From: Pseudomonadota bacterium
Lineage (GTDB): Bacteria; Pseudomonadota; Gammaproteobacteria; Xanthomonadales; Xanthomonadaceae
DNA length: 53,432 nt
Direction of reading: 5' to 3'
NCBI GenBank assembly: GCA_023393895.1
Contig: JAEXBT010000091.1
Coordinates: forward strand, 1 to 53,432
Of this stretch, positions 32,752-41,624 are shown in pieces. The notes below the pieces were generated by a model. It made no database searches and was not told the origin of the DNA. It was given only the letters and a program-made list of their open reading frames with translations. The stretch's first letter is position 1; each line of letters opens with the position of its first letter. The position numbers and the translations under genes were made by a program.

Positions 32752-34926
32752 TCAGGCCGGTTGCAGGTTGGCGAAGGCGAGCACCAGCCACTTGCTGCCC
32801 GCCTCGTCGAAGTTCACCTGCACCCGTGCGTGCGCGCCGTTGCCTTCGATGTCGGTGACGGTGCCGGTGCCGAAGGTCGCATGGCGCACGCTGGCACCCA
32901 GCGCGATGCCCGGCGTTTCGATGGGCGCGTGGCCGAAATTGCGCCGCACCGGCGAGGTATAGGCGCGCGCGGTCCGCACCTTCGGACGCACCTCGTTGAC
33001 CAGTGCGTGCGGGATCTCGCGCAGGAAGCGCGAGGGCAGGCCGATCATGTCGTGGCCATGCAGGCGTCGCGCCTCGGCATGCGAGAGCACCAGCTTCTGC
33101 CGCGCGCGGGTGATGCCGACATAGGCCAGCCGCCGCTCCTCCTCCAGCCGCCCGCTTTCCTCAACGCTGCGCGCATTCGGGAACAGGCCTTCCTCCAGCC
33201 CGACCAGGAACACCAGCGGAAACTCGAGGCCCTTGGCGCTGTGCAGCGTCATCAGCTGCACGCCGTCCTCGCCGGCATCGGCCTGCCCTTCGCCGGCTTC
33301 CAGCGCCGCATAGGCGAGGAAGGCGACCAGCTCGGACAGCTGCGCGGATTCCTCGTCGTCGCCGCGCACGAAACGCGAGGCCACGCTGACCAGTTCGTCC
33401 AGGTTGTCCACCCGCGAATCGATGCTGCCCTTCGATTCCTTCTCGTAATGCATGCGCAGGCCCGAGCGGGCGAGCACGTGGTCGATCTTGTCCTGCAGGG
33501 TGAGCTCGGCGGTTTCCTCCGCCAGCTGTTCGATCAGGGTGACGAAGGCGGCCAGCGCGCTGCGCGCACGCGCGTTCAGCGTGTCGCCCTCGATCGCCAG
33601 TCGCGCCGCGTCCCACAGCGGGATGCCGGCACCACGTGCCAGCCGGCGCACCTCGTCGAGCGTGCGCTCGCCGATGCCGCGCGTGGGCGTGTTGACCGCG
33701 CGCTCGAACGCCGCATCGTCCACCCGCGAGGCGATCAGCCGCAGGTAGGCCAGCGTGTCCTTGATTTCCATGCGCTCGAAGAAGCGCATGCCGCCATACA
33801 CGCGATAGGGAATCTGCTCGGCCAGCAGCGTTTCCTCGAACACCCGCGACTGCGCGTTGCTGCGGTAGAGGATCGCGGTCTCGCCCCAGCTGCCGCCCTC
33901 GTTCACCCACTGGCGGATGCGCTCGATGACGTAGCGCGCCTCGTCGATCTCGTTGTAGGCGGCATACAGGTCGATCGGCTCGCCTTCGCCCGATTCGGTC
34001 CACAGCTGCTTGCCGAGTCGTTCCGGGTTGTGCGCGATCACCGCGTTGGCGGCGTTGAGGATGTTGGCGGTGGAGCGGTAGTTCTGCTCCAGACGGATGG
34101 TGCGCGCACCCGGGAAATCGTGCAGGAAGCGCTGCACGTTCTCCACCCTGGCGCCGCGCCAGCCGTAGATTGCCTGGTCGTCGTCGCCGACCACGAACAC
34201 GTGGCCGCTGTCGCCCGCCAGCAGTCGCACGAAGCCGTACTGGATCGCGTTGGTGTCCTGGAACTCGTCGATCAGCAATTCGCCAAAGCGCTGCCGGTAG
34301 TGCGCCAGCAGCGCCGGGGTATCGCGCAGGACCTCGTGCGCGCGCAGCAGGATCTCGGCGAAATCGACCAGGCCGGCGTTGTCGCAACGCTCCTGGTAGA
34401 GCGTGTAGCTCTTCAGCATCACCTCGCCCCATTCGTCACCGGAGGGCTGGATGTGCTGAGGACGGCGCCCCTCGTCCTTCTGCGCATTGATCCACCACAT
34501 GATCTGCTTGGGCGGAAAGCGCGCATCGTCGAACTCGAGTTGCTGCACCACGCGCTTGACCAGACGCAGCTGGTCGTCGGCGTCGAGGATCTGGAAACCT
34601 TCCGGCAGCTTCGCGTCCTGCCAGTGCAGCCGCAACAGGCGGTGGGCGAGGCCGTGGAAGGTGCCGATCCACATCCCGCGCGCGCCATGCCGCAGCTGTT
34701 CATTGGCGCGATTGCGCATCTCGCCGGCGGCCTTGTTGGTGAAGGTCACCGCGAAGATGCCGTGCGCGGGCACGCCATGGACTTCGTGCAGCCAGGCGAT
34801 GCGATGGGTGAGCACGCGGGTCTTGCCGGAGCCCGCGCCGGCCAGCACGAGGTAATGGCCGGGCGGCGCGGTGACGGCTTCGCGCTGGGCGGCGTTCAGG
34901 CCGTCGAGCAGGTGGGAAACATCCAT
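32752..34926 (-). CDS. uvrD: DNA helicase II
   Basis: UvrD unwinds DNA in nucleotide excision and mismatch repair. The 724-residue SF1 helicase has Walker A AGAGSGKT near 30-37, motif Ia TFTNKAAGEMRNR, motif II/III DEFQDTN and DDDQAIYGWRGA, motif IV LEQNYRS, motif V TLHSAKGLEFPLVFL and motif VI VGITRARQKL. The C-terminal tail with HATFGTGTVTDIEGNG and VNFDEAGSKWLVLAFANLQ is the UvrD/PcrA-type domain, which separates it from Rep. ATG with start MDVSHLLDGLNAAQREAV. Confidence 0.97.
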   Translation of the reverse strand: MDVSHLLDGLNAAQREAVTAPPGHYLVLAGAGSGKTRVLTHRIAWLHEVHGVPAHGIFAVTFTNKAAGEMRNRANEQLRHGARGMWIGTFHGLAHRLLRLHWQDAKLPEGFQILDADDQLRLVKRVVQQLEFDDARFPPKQIMWWINAQKDEGRRPQHIQPSGDEWGEVMLKSYTLYQERCDNAGLVDFAEILLRAHEVLRDTPALLAHYRQRFGELLIDEFQDTNAIQYGFVRLLAGDSGHVFVVGDDDQAIYGWRGARVENVQRFLHDFPGARTIRLEQNYRSTANILNAANAVIAHNPERLGKQLWTESGEGEPIDLYAAYNEIDEARYVIERIRQWVNEGGSWGETAILYRSNAQSRVFEETLLAEQIPYRVYGGMRFFERMEIKDTLAYLRLIASRVDDAAFERAVNTPTRGIGERTLDEVRRLARGAGIPLWDAARLAIEGDTLNARARSALAAFVTLIEQLAEETAELTLQDKIDHVLARSGLRMHYEKESKGSIDSRVDNLDELVSVASRFVRGDDEESAQLSELVAFLAYAALEAGEGQADAGEDGVQLMTLHSAKGLEFPLVFLVGLEEGLFPNARSVEESGRLEEERRLAYVGITRARQKLVLSHAEARRLHGHDMIGLPSRFLREIPHALVNEVRPKVRTARAYTSPVRRNFGHAPIETPGIALGASVRHATFGTGTVTDIEGNGAHARVQVNFDEAGSKWLVLAFANLQPA

Positions 34927-34992
34927 CGCGCCATTTTACGTGGCCCGCCGTCGCAGGCGCCTAGACTGGGCGCATCCACACGGAGCATCGCC

Positions 34993-35688
34993 ATGATCGA
35001 CCTGCATTACTGGCCGACCCCGAACGGCCACAAGATCACCCTGTGCCTCGAGGAGGCCGGGCTCGATTACCGCATCGTGCCGGTCGACATCGGCAAGGGG
35101 GCGCAGTTCGAAGCGGACTTCCTGCGCATCGCGCCCAACAACAAGATGCCGGCGATCGTCGACCACGCGCCGGCCGATGGTGGCGCGCCGCTCTCGGTAT
35201 TCGAGTCCGGCGCGATCCTCCTCTACCTCGCGGAGAAGACCGGACGCTTCCTGCCCGCGGACCTGCGTGGGCGCAACACCACGCTGGAATGGCTGTTCTG
35301 GCAGATGGGCGGACTCGGGCCGATGACCGGGCAATACGGCCATTTCCATGTCTATGCACCCGAGGCAATCGACTACGCGAAGACGCGCTATGCCAACGAG
35401 GTGCAACGCCTGCTCGGCGTGCTCGACCGTCGCCTGCAGGAAGTCGAATACCTCTCCGGCGGCGCGTACGGCATCGCCGACATGGCCTGCTATCCGTGGA
35501 TCGACGTTTACGACCGCGCGCCGATTGACCGCAGCCAGCTTTCCGCACTCACGCGCTGGCATGACGCGATCCGCGAACGGCCAGCGACGGCACGCGCCTA
35601 CGCGCGCAGTCGCGAGATCAATCCCGATGCCGGCAAACCACTGTCGGAAGAGGAGAAGCGGGTCCTGTTCGGCACGCGCCCGGCCTGA
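34993..35688 (+). CDS. glutathione S-transferase, YghU/YfcG-like
   Basis: The 231-residue protein has an N-terminal thioredoxin-like domain beginning MIDLHYWPTPNGHKITLCLE, where the TPNG/K segment provides the Nu-class glutathione site, then IAPNNKMPAIVD and FESGAILLYLAEKTG, and an all-helical C-terminal domain with WQMGGLGPMTGQYGHF and the capping YGIADMACYPW. Nu-class members have disulfide reductase activity on glutathione-bound disulfides. A CGGAGC ribosome binding site lies upstream; it is divergent from uvrD. Confidence 0.92.
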   Translation: MIDLHYWPTPNGHKITLCLEEAGLDYRIVPVDIGKGAQFEADFLRIAPNNKMPAIVDHAPADGGAPLSVFESGAILLYLAEKTGRFLPADLRGRNTTLEWLFWQMGGLGPMTGQYGHFHVYAPEAIDYAKTRYANEVQRLLGVLDRRLQEVEYLSGGAYGIADMACYPWIDVYDRAPIDRSQLSALTRWHDAIRERPATARAYARSREINPDAGKPLSEEEKRVLFGTRPA

Positions 35689-35710
35689 GGCTGGGGCGCG
35701 CCCGGGGGGC

Positions 35711-36280
35711 TCAATGCGCGTGGTCGCGCTTGCTCGCGGCTGCGGACGTCATCAGCCGGTCGGTCCAGGCAATGCCGATCGCCGAGAGGATGAACACGCA
35801 GTGGATCACCGTCTGCCAGATCACGCCCTGCACCGTGTAGGTGGAATCTGCCGCGCCGAGGTTGCCGATGGCGATGAAGGTCTTGAGCAGGTGGATCGAG
35901 GAAATGCCGATGATCGCCATCGCCAGCTTCACCTTCAGCACGCTGGCGTTGACGTGGCTGAGCCACTCCGGCTGGTCGGGATGCCCCTCCAGCCGTAGCC
36001 GCGAGACGAAGGTCTCGTAGCCGCCGACGATCACCATCACCAGCAGGTTGGAGATCATCACCACGTCGATCAGGCCGAGCACCATCAGCATGATCTGCTG
36101 CTCGCCCCATTCCATGGCATGGGTGATGAGATGCCACAGTTCCTTCATGAACAGGAACACGTAGACCACCTGCGCCACGATCAGGCCGAGGTAGAGCGGC
36201 AGCTGCAGCCAGCGCGAAGCGAAGATCAGGCGCGGCAGCGGATTGAGCGGCTGGCGGGCGGCGTTGCGGTCGAGAGCCAT
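35711..36280 (-). CDS. UPF0114 (YqhA/TIGR00645) family membrane protein
   Basis: The 189-residue protein has four predicted helices and the family features: LPRLIFASRWLQLPLYLGLI near the start, LIDVVMISNLLVMVIVGGYETFVS in the middle and KVKLAMAIIGISSIHLLKTFI. Function is not established. It lies 80 bases after the phytochrome gene on the same strand and may share its transcript. Confidence 0.9.
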   Translation of the reverse strand: MALDRNAARQPLNPLPRLIFASRWLQLPLYLGLIVAQVVYVFLFMKELWHLITHAMEWGEQQIMLMVLGLIDVVMISNLLVMVIVGGYETFVSRLRLEGHPDQPEWLSHVNASVLKVKLAMAIIGISSIHLLKTFIAIGNLGAADSTYTVQGVIWQTVIHCVFILSAIGIAWTDRLMTSAAASKRDHAH

Positions 36281-36360
36281 GCGGTGCGTCGGGCTGAGGG
36301 GGACGGCGAGGTTAACGGGTCAGCTTGGGCGGCCACAAGTGCGGCACGCGGATGCGGCTG

Positions 36361-37875
36361 TCACTGGCGTGCGGCAAGCGCGCGTCGCAGCAGGACCGTG
36401 GCAGCCCCTGCGTCCTCCAGTGCTGCATCGTCCCAATGCGATGACTGGCCACGCACGGTTTCGCGCCAGCTGTTGAAGGATCGCCGCGGTGCAAGGCGCA
36501 CGCCGTCATCGGTGCTGACGAGGTGCTTCACCGGCTCGCCAGCCCAGCGGACTTCCTCCACCTGTTCGCGCCGCAGCAGCAGCACCGCCTGGTCCTTGCC
36601 GATGCGCATCGCCAGCAGGCCTGCCCATGAACCGCTCGCCGCGTGGCGCCATTCATCGGCCGCGTGGGTGGCGAGAACCGCGGCATCCTCCTGTCGCGCC
36701 AGCCATGCGCGCGCATCCGCGAGGGTGTCCGCATCGACAGCGTCGCCTGTGTGGGAAAGTCCATCCGGCGAAACCAGCAGCGCGGCATCGGAGGGAATCA
36801 TCTCGCGCAGGTCGTCGAGCAACTGCGGCAGCAGCTCGGCAGGTGCATCGGTGCTGCCCAGGGCATGCAGCAGGCGGGTGCGGATCTCGTGGCTGTGCGC
36901 CTTCTGCGTCGCGCGCTGCATGTGCTCGAGGCTGGCCACGCGCAGCGAATAGAACATGCCGAGCAGGTCGGCGGCGGTGCGATGGCGAGGCGGCAGCTGG
37001 CGTGGCGCGCGGTGGTGGCAGGCGATCAGGCCCCAGAGCCGGCCATCCACCACGATCGAGATCGACATCGATGCGGCCATGCCCATGTTGCGCATGTACT
37101 CCAGGTGCACCGGCGAGACGCTGCGCAGGCCGTGCAGGGAAAGATCCAGCGGGCCGCCATCGGCATGCAGCGCCGGCACGATGGGCGAGGGCTGGTAGTC
37201 GGTGTCGGCGATCACCCGCACGCGGTTGCGCAGGTAGAGCGCGCGGGCCTGCGGCGGAATGTCGGACGCGGGATAGCGCAAGCCGAGGTAGGAGGGCACG
37301 TCCTTGGCCAGCGATTCGGCAATCACCTCGCCGGTGTCGTCGTGCAGGAAGCGGTAGACCATCACCCGGTCGAAGCCGGTCAGCCGGCGCACCTGGTCGG
37401 CCACCGCCGCGTGCAGTGCGCCGGCTTCGGCCGTCTGCAGGCCGATGCGGAAGATCATGTCGTGGACCAGATCGGCGGCTGCCAGGTCCTGCCGGTTCTG
37501 CGGCTGCGGTTCGATCTCGAGATGGGCCAGGCCCTGCGCGACATGCAGGCTGACGTCGCAGAAGCGCGCGCGGATGCCGATGTTGATGCTGGCGAGGTAT
37601 TCAGCGGCATTGCCGAAGCGCGCTTCCAGCTGCGCGAGATCATCGGCGAACGGCAGGGCGATTGGCAGCAGTTCGTTGAGCGGCAGGCCGATCAGCGCCT
37701 CCGGATCGAGCTCGAACAGTTCGCGGCAGTTCTCCGAAACGTGACGCACACGGCTGTCGCGCGGATCGCAGCTGATCAGGTAACCGTGTGGCTGGATGCC
37801 GCCGCTGAAACGGATCGGTTCATCGGCACAGGCGGCTACGGCCTGCTCAAGCGCATCCCGCGTTTGTTGGTGCAT
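36361..37875 (-). CDS. bphP: bacteriophytochrome photosensory core without output domain
   Basis: The 504-residue protein contains the PAS-GAF-PHY module of biliverdin-binding red/far-red photoreceptors. Visible features are the chromophore-binding Cys16 in ACADEP, the GGIQPHG lasso segment, PASDIP at 202-207 with its conserved Asp, SPVHLEYMRNMGM at 254-266, and the PHY tongue with PRRSF at 463-467 and WRE at 470-472. The sequence ends about 30 residues after the tongue: no histidine kinase, GGDEF or PAS output domain follows, and the downstream DNA encodes none. It overlaps the heme oxygenase gene by 29 bases, so chromophore and apoprotein are made together. Signalling must need a partner protein. 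Confidence 0.92.
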   Translation of the reverse strand: MHQQTRDALEQAVAACADEPIRFSGGIQPHGYLISCDPRDSRVRHVSENCRELFELDPEALIGLPLNELLPIALPFADDLAQLEARFGNAAEYLASINIGIRARFCDVSLHVAQGLAHLEIEPQPQNRQDLAAADLVHDMIFRIGLQTAEAGALHAAVADQVRRLTGFDRVMVYRFLHDDTGEVIAESLAKDVPSYLGLRYPASDIPPQARALYLRNRVRVIADTDYQPSPIVPALHADGGPLDLSLHGLRSVSPVHLEYMRNMGMAASMSISIVVDGRLWGLIACHHRAPRQLPPRHRTAADLLGMFYSLRVASLEHMQRATQKAHSHEIRTRLLHALGSTDAPAELLPQLLDDLREMIPSDAALLVSPDGLSHTGDAVDADTLADARAWLARQEDAAVLATHAADEWRHAASGSWAGLLAMRIGKDQAVLLLRREQVEEVRWAGEPVKHLVSTDDGVRLAPRRSFNSWRETVRGQSSHWDDAALEDAGAATVLLRRALAARQ

Positions 37876-38431
37876 CCTCGTCCCCGGGTGGTGCCATGGT
37901 GCAGCCGAAACATCTCGCGGCCAGGGCGAAGGTGTCGCGGGTCGATTGCAGCACCGCGTCGAACCTCACGCCTGCGTCGTCGAGCGTTGCCAGTTCCTGC
38001 TGCAGTGCGGGCCAGATGTGCTGGCCGCGCGCTAAATGATAGGCGAGGAAGCGCGCGCCACGGCGTGCGTCATGCCCCAGTTCGAGGGATTGCCGCTGCA
38101 GGATGCGGGCGCCCATCGTCGAACCCTCGATGACGTAGCGCGCGCCAAGCCGCGCCGCATCGGTGTCGATCGGAGGCGATGGAGGGGCCTCAGGAAGCGC
38201 TGCATCGAGGGCGAAAAGATCCGCAGCCAGCGCCTCGTGCATCGGTGAGAACTCGCTTGCCAGCTGCGGGCACGCAGCCGACAGTGCCGACAGCAGCGCA
38301 TGCATTCCGCGCAGGTAGCGGCGATAGGTGCCGTCATCGCACAGGCCTTGCGGGAAGCAGGCATCGACGCGTGCGTGGTCGGCAGCGCTGGCGGCGCGCA
38401 GCCGCAGGTGCGCCGGCGAGGCGTTGCGCAC
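37847..38431 (-). CDS. bphO: biliverdin-producing heme oxygenase
   Basis: BphO opens heme to biliverdin, the phytochrome chromophore. The 194-residue protein has the proximal His19 in ADHARVD and the distal-helix glycine motif GSTMGARIL near 103-111. The start is GTG, three bases after the stop of the S9 peptidase gene, and it has no clear ribosome binding site, so translation may be coupled. It overlaps bphP by 29 bases. Confidence 0.92.
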   Translation of the reverse strand: MRNASPAHLRLRAASAADHARVDACFPQGLCDDGTYRRYLRGMHALLSALSAACPQLASEFSPMHEALAADLFALDAALPEAPPSPPIDTDAARLGARYVIEGSTMGARILQRQSLELGHDARRGARFLAYHLARGQHIWPALQQELATLDDAGVRFDAVLQSTRDTFALAARCFGCTMAPPGDEDAPTNAGCA

Positions 38432-38434
38432 GGC

Positions 38435-40780
38435 TCAGGGCGCCGGCGGCTTGATCTCGTATGCGCGCGGCGGCGTCGCGCCGAGCAGGTGGGTGACGAA
38501 GTAGTCCCAGCGCCGCCGCATCACGTACATGCCATCCACGCCGTTGCCGAACCCGTGCCGGGCATGCGGCAACAGCAGCAGGTCGAAGTCCTTGTTCGCC
38601 TTCACCAGTGCATCGACCACCAGCAGCGTGTTCTGCACCGGCACGTTGTCATCCATCATGCCGTGGATCAGGAACAGCCTGCCCTTGAGCTTGTGGGCGT
38701 GCGCGGCGTTGTCCTGGCCGCTGTAGTTGCTGGTGCCGTCATCGTGCTTCGCCATCAGCCCGTGGTAGCGCTCGGCCCAGTCATCCTCGTAGGTGAGGTT
38801 GTTGTGGTTGCCGGCCTGCGCCACGCCCACCTTGAAGAAGTCCGGATACAGGAACATCGCGGTCGCGGTGGCGTTGCCGCCGCCGGAATGTCCCCAGATG
38901 CCGGCGCGGTCGAGATCGATCCACGGGTGCCGCGCGGCGAGCTGGCGCATCGCGCCGACCTGATCCGGCAGGGTGTTGTCGATCATGTTGCCGTAGTACG
39001 CATCCTGGAACGCCTTGCTGCGCCAGGGCGTGCCCATGCCGTCGATGGCGACGACGATGAAGCCCAGTTCCGCCAGCGCCTGGTGGTCGAGCTGGGCGCT
39101 GGCGAAGGCGCGCGTGCGTACCGAGCCGGTCTGCGGGCCCGGATAGATGTAGTTGACGATCGGATACTTCCTGTTCGCATCGAAGTGCGAAGGCTTCCAC
39201 ATCATCCCGTACAGATCGGTGCTGCCGTCGCGCGCCTTGACCGTGAACGATTCTGGCGCCTGCCAGCCTGCGGCCTGCAGTCGGTGGATGTCGCCGCGGG
39301 CGATCTCGCGCACCGCCGTGCCGTCGCTCATGCGGCGCAGCACCGCCACCGGCGCCTGGCGGGCGGTGGAGTAGGTGTCGATGAAGTGGCGACCGTCCCC
39401 GGCCACGGCGACGACATGTTGTGCGTCCTCCGGCGTCAGCAGCCGGACCTCGCCGCCATCGAGGCTGGCCTTGTAGAAGTGCACGAAATAGGGGTCACGG
39501 CCCGGCTCGCGGCCGACGCCCCGGAACCACACCTCGCGAGATTTCTCGTCCAGCCGCAGCAGTTCGACCACGTTCCAGTCGCCCGAGGTGATCGCGCGCT
39601 TCTGCTTTCCGGTGGCGAGGTCGTGCAGGTAGAGGTGGCCCCATCCGGACTTCTGCGTCCACCACAGGAATTCGTCGGAGGCCGGCAGGTAGCGCCAGTT
39701 CACCACGCCACCGATGCCGCTCTCGAACTGGGTCTTCGCGGTCTCCAGGTAGACATCGCGGACCGCGCCGGTGCCGGCATCGGCGATCCGCAGCTGCGCG
39801 GACTTGTGCCCGCGGTCGGTGCTGACGAAAGCCAGCGTGCGACCATCGGACGACCACTGCACATCCTCCCAGCCCCCGCTGCAGCTGACGTCATCGCAAC
39901 TGGTGGAGCGATGCTGGTCGGGCGGCATCTGCAGGCGGACAAGCTGCGGCGCCGGGCCCGCGAGGTCGATCACCACGCGCTCGATCAGGGTGACGTGTTC
40001 GTCGCCGACGAACGGGTACTTCCATTGCTCGACCCTGGGCGCACCGACGTTGGTGCCGACCATGGTCATGGTGCTGGTGCGGCGCTGGTCCTGGCGAAAG
40101 GTGGCGATGCGCCGTGAATCCGGCGACCATAGCACGATCGGCCGGTCGCTGTGGGTCCAGCCGGCGTTGTCGGTGGCGTAGCCGTAGTCACGCACGCCGT
40201 CGGTGGTCAGCGCTGTTTCCGTGCCGGTCGCGCGTTCACGCAGCCACAGGTTCCAGTCACGGATGAAGACTTCACCGGTGCCGTCGGGCGACTTCACCGC
40301 CGGGCCGTCGCCATCCTTCGCCGCGGCCTTGGCCCGCCTGCTGCATTCGCCGCCATCGCGTCGGCATTCGTAGTCGTCGCCGCCGAAGGCGAAGCGCAGC
40401 GTGTCATCCTCGAGCGAGAGATCGCGCAGTTGCGCCGCGACACGGTCCGCCTCCACCGGCTTGCCGCTCGCCTGCGCCAGTGCCTCGGCCAGCGCGGGCG
40501 TGTCCGGCACCGCGATGTCGGCGCCCGTATCGGCATCGAACCCCTTCAGCACGGACTTCCTGTCGCGGGTTTCCACCCACAGCACGCGGCCCCCGGACTG
40601 CCAGCGGATCGCGCGTACGGCGCCATCAACCAGCGGGTCGAGCTTCTGCGCCAGCATCGATTCGGCGCGCGCGTAGTCCTCGGCGCTGACCGTGGCCGGT
40701 CGGTACGGGGTCTGCGCAAGGGTCATCGGCGTGGCCACCGCGAGCGCGGCGAGGAGGGCGAAGCGAAGGCGTGCATGCAT
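38435..40780 (-). CDS. S9 family peptidase, dipeptidyl peptidase IV type
   Basis: The 781-residue protein has a signal peptide (cleavage after TLAQ, about residue 23), a beta-propeller domain (about 60-500) and a C-terminal alpha/beta hydrolase domain. The catalytic Ser is in GHSGGGNA near 631, the Asp in MMDDNV near 709 and the His in HARHGF near 741. DPP IV-type enzymes cut X-Pro dipeptides in the periplasm and are abundant in Lysobacter relatives. Its stop is three bases from the heme oxygenase start, an unexpected neighbour. Confidence 0.93.
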   Translation of the reverse strand: MHARLRFALLAALAVATPMTLAQTPYRPATVSAEDYARAESMLAQKLDPLVDGAVRAIRWQSGGRVLWVETRDRKSVLKGFDADTGADIAVPDTPALAEALAQASGKPVEADRVAAQLRDLSLEDDTLRFAFGGDDYECRRDGGECSRRAKAAAKDGDGPAVKSPDGTGEVFIRDWNLWLRERATGTETALTTDGVRDYGYATDNAGWTHSDRPIVLWSPDSRRIATFRQDQRRTSTMTMVGTNVGAPRVEQWKYPFVGDEHVTLIERVVIDLAGPAPQLVRLQMPPDQHRSTSCDDVSCSGGWEDVQWSSDGRTLAFVSTDRGHKSAQLRIADAGTGAVRDVYLETAKTQFESGIGGVVNWRYLPASDEFLWWTQKSGWGHLYLHDLATGKQKRAITSGDWNVVELLRLDEKSREVWFRGVGREPGRDPYFVHFYKASLDGGEVRLLTPEDAQHVVAVAGDGRHFIDTYSTARQAPVAVLRRMSDGTAVREIARGDIHRLQAAGWQAPESFTVKARDGSTDLYGMMWKPSHFDANRKYPIVNYIYPGPQTGSVRTRAFASAQLDHQALAELGFIVVAIDGMGTPWRSKAFQDAYYGNMIDNTLPDQVGAMRQLAARHPWIDLDRAGIWGHSGGGNATATAMFLYPDFFKVGVAQAGNHNNLTYEDDWAERYHGLMAKHDDGTSNYSGQDNAAHAHKLKGRLFLIHGMMDDNVPVQNTLLVVDALVKANKDFDLLLLPHARHGFGNGVDGMYVMRRRWDYFVTHLLGATPPRAYEIKPPAP

Positions 40781-40842
40781 CGTGGCATCCGCGTGGAACG
40801 GGGAATGTCGATGCTAACGCGCGAGCCGCGCCCGCGCCCGCC

Positions 40843-41529
40843 TCAGGTGATGCGCTCGAGCATCCGGCGTGAACGGATCAGCCGTGCCCAGCGGGTGCCG
40901 ATATCGAGCAGGCAGAGATAGCCGGCCTCCCCGGCGATTCGCCACAGGTTACGCGGCGTCCACGCCAGGCGCGGCTCGGCGGCGCACAGTTCCGCTTCCA
41001 GCCCCAGCTGACGCGCGAAACGGTGGCAGCGCGCGAGGTGATAGCGGCTGCTGATGAGCGTGACGGGACCGGCGTGATCAGCCTCGCGCAGCAGCATGCG
41101 TGCATTGCGCAGGTTCTGCAGGGTGTCGCGGGATTCGCGCTCCAGGTGCAGGCGTGCCTCGTCCAGCGTGACGCGTTCGCGGAGTGCGGCTCGGGCGATC
41201 TCGGCTTCGCTGGTTTCTCCGGCCGGTCCGCCGCCGAGCAGCACCACCCGCTCGGGCGCATGGCTGCCGAGCAGGCGACCGGTGCGGTCGATGCGCGCAT
41301 CGAAATCGGCATCGATCATTCCGCCCGGCGCGTGCTTGCCGAACACCAGCAGGCAGCGTCCGTTGCGTGGTTCGCAGGGTGCACTGCGGGCGACGCGCAG
41401 CGCATGCACGAAGTAGCCGGCGTAGATCAACCCCAGGCTGAGCGTGCACGCGGCCAGCGTCACCATCCCGACCTGCAGCACGTCGCGGTCGACCAGCAGG
41501 GAAACTCGGTGGGCGCGGCGGCTGCTCAT
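40843..41529 (-). CDS. YdcF/SanA family (DUF218) membrane-anchored protein
   Basis: The 228-residue protein has one N-terminal helix (about 18-45) and a DUF218 domain with LLVFGKHAPGG, ERVVLLGGGPAGETSEAE, ESRDTLQNLRNAR and LISSRYHLARCHRFA. Family members (SanA, YdcF, ElyC) affect envelope barrier function and cell wall or enterobacterial common antigen synthesis. It precedes the S9 peptidase by 62 bases on the same strand. Confidence 0.9.
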   Translation of the reverse strand: MSSRRAHRVSLLVDRDVLQVGMVTLAACTLSLGLIYAGYFVHALRVARSAPCEPRNGRCLLVFGKHAPGGMIDADFDARIDRTGRLLGSHAPERVVLLGGGPAGETSEAEIARAALRERVTLDEARLHLERESRDTLQNLRNARMLLREADHAGPVTLISSRYHLARCHRFARQLGLEAELCAAEPRLAWTPRNLWRIAGEAGYLCLLDIGTRWARLIRSRRMLERIT

Positions 41530-41590
41530 CTCCCTGAATTCTAAGGGGTGAACGCGGCTTTCGTGACGGGGCCGACACCGGCGGCCTCGC

Positions 41591-41596
41591 TATACT
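41591..41596 (+). promoter_or_regulatory. predicted -10 box of the plus-strand pigment operon
   Basis: TATACT lies 28 bases before the ketosynthase GTG start. The -35 region (about GGGGCC) is poor, so an activator may be needed. No other promoter is evident in the 95-base gap between the YdcF-type gene and the ketosynthase. Confidence 0.45.
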
Positions 41597-41624
41597 TCGC
41601 ACAGCCCCGTTCTACGGATGTCTT

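Noticed and set aside
32761..34990. Long plus-strand frame opposite uvrD leading into the glutathione transferase
   Set aside because: The upstream part mirrors uvrD and is not protein-like; only the segment from 34993 on is a real gene.
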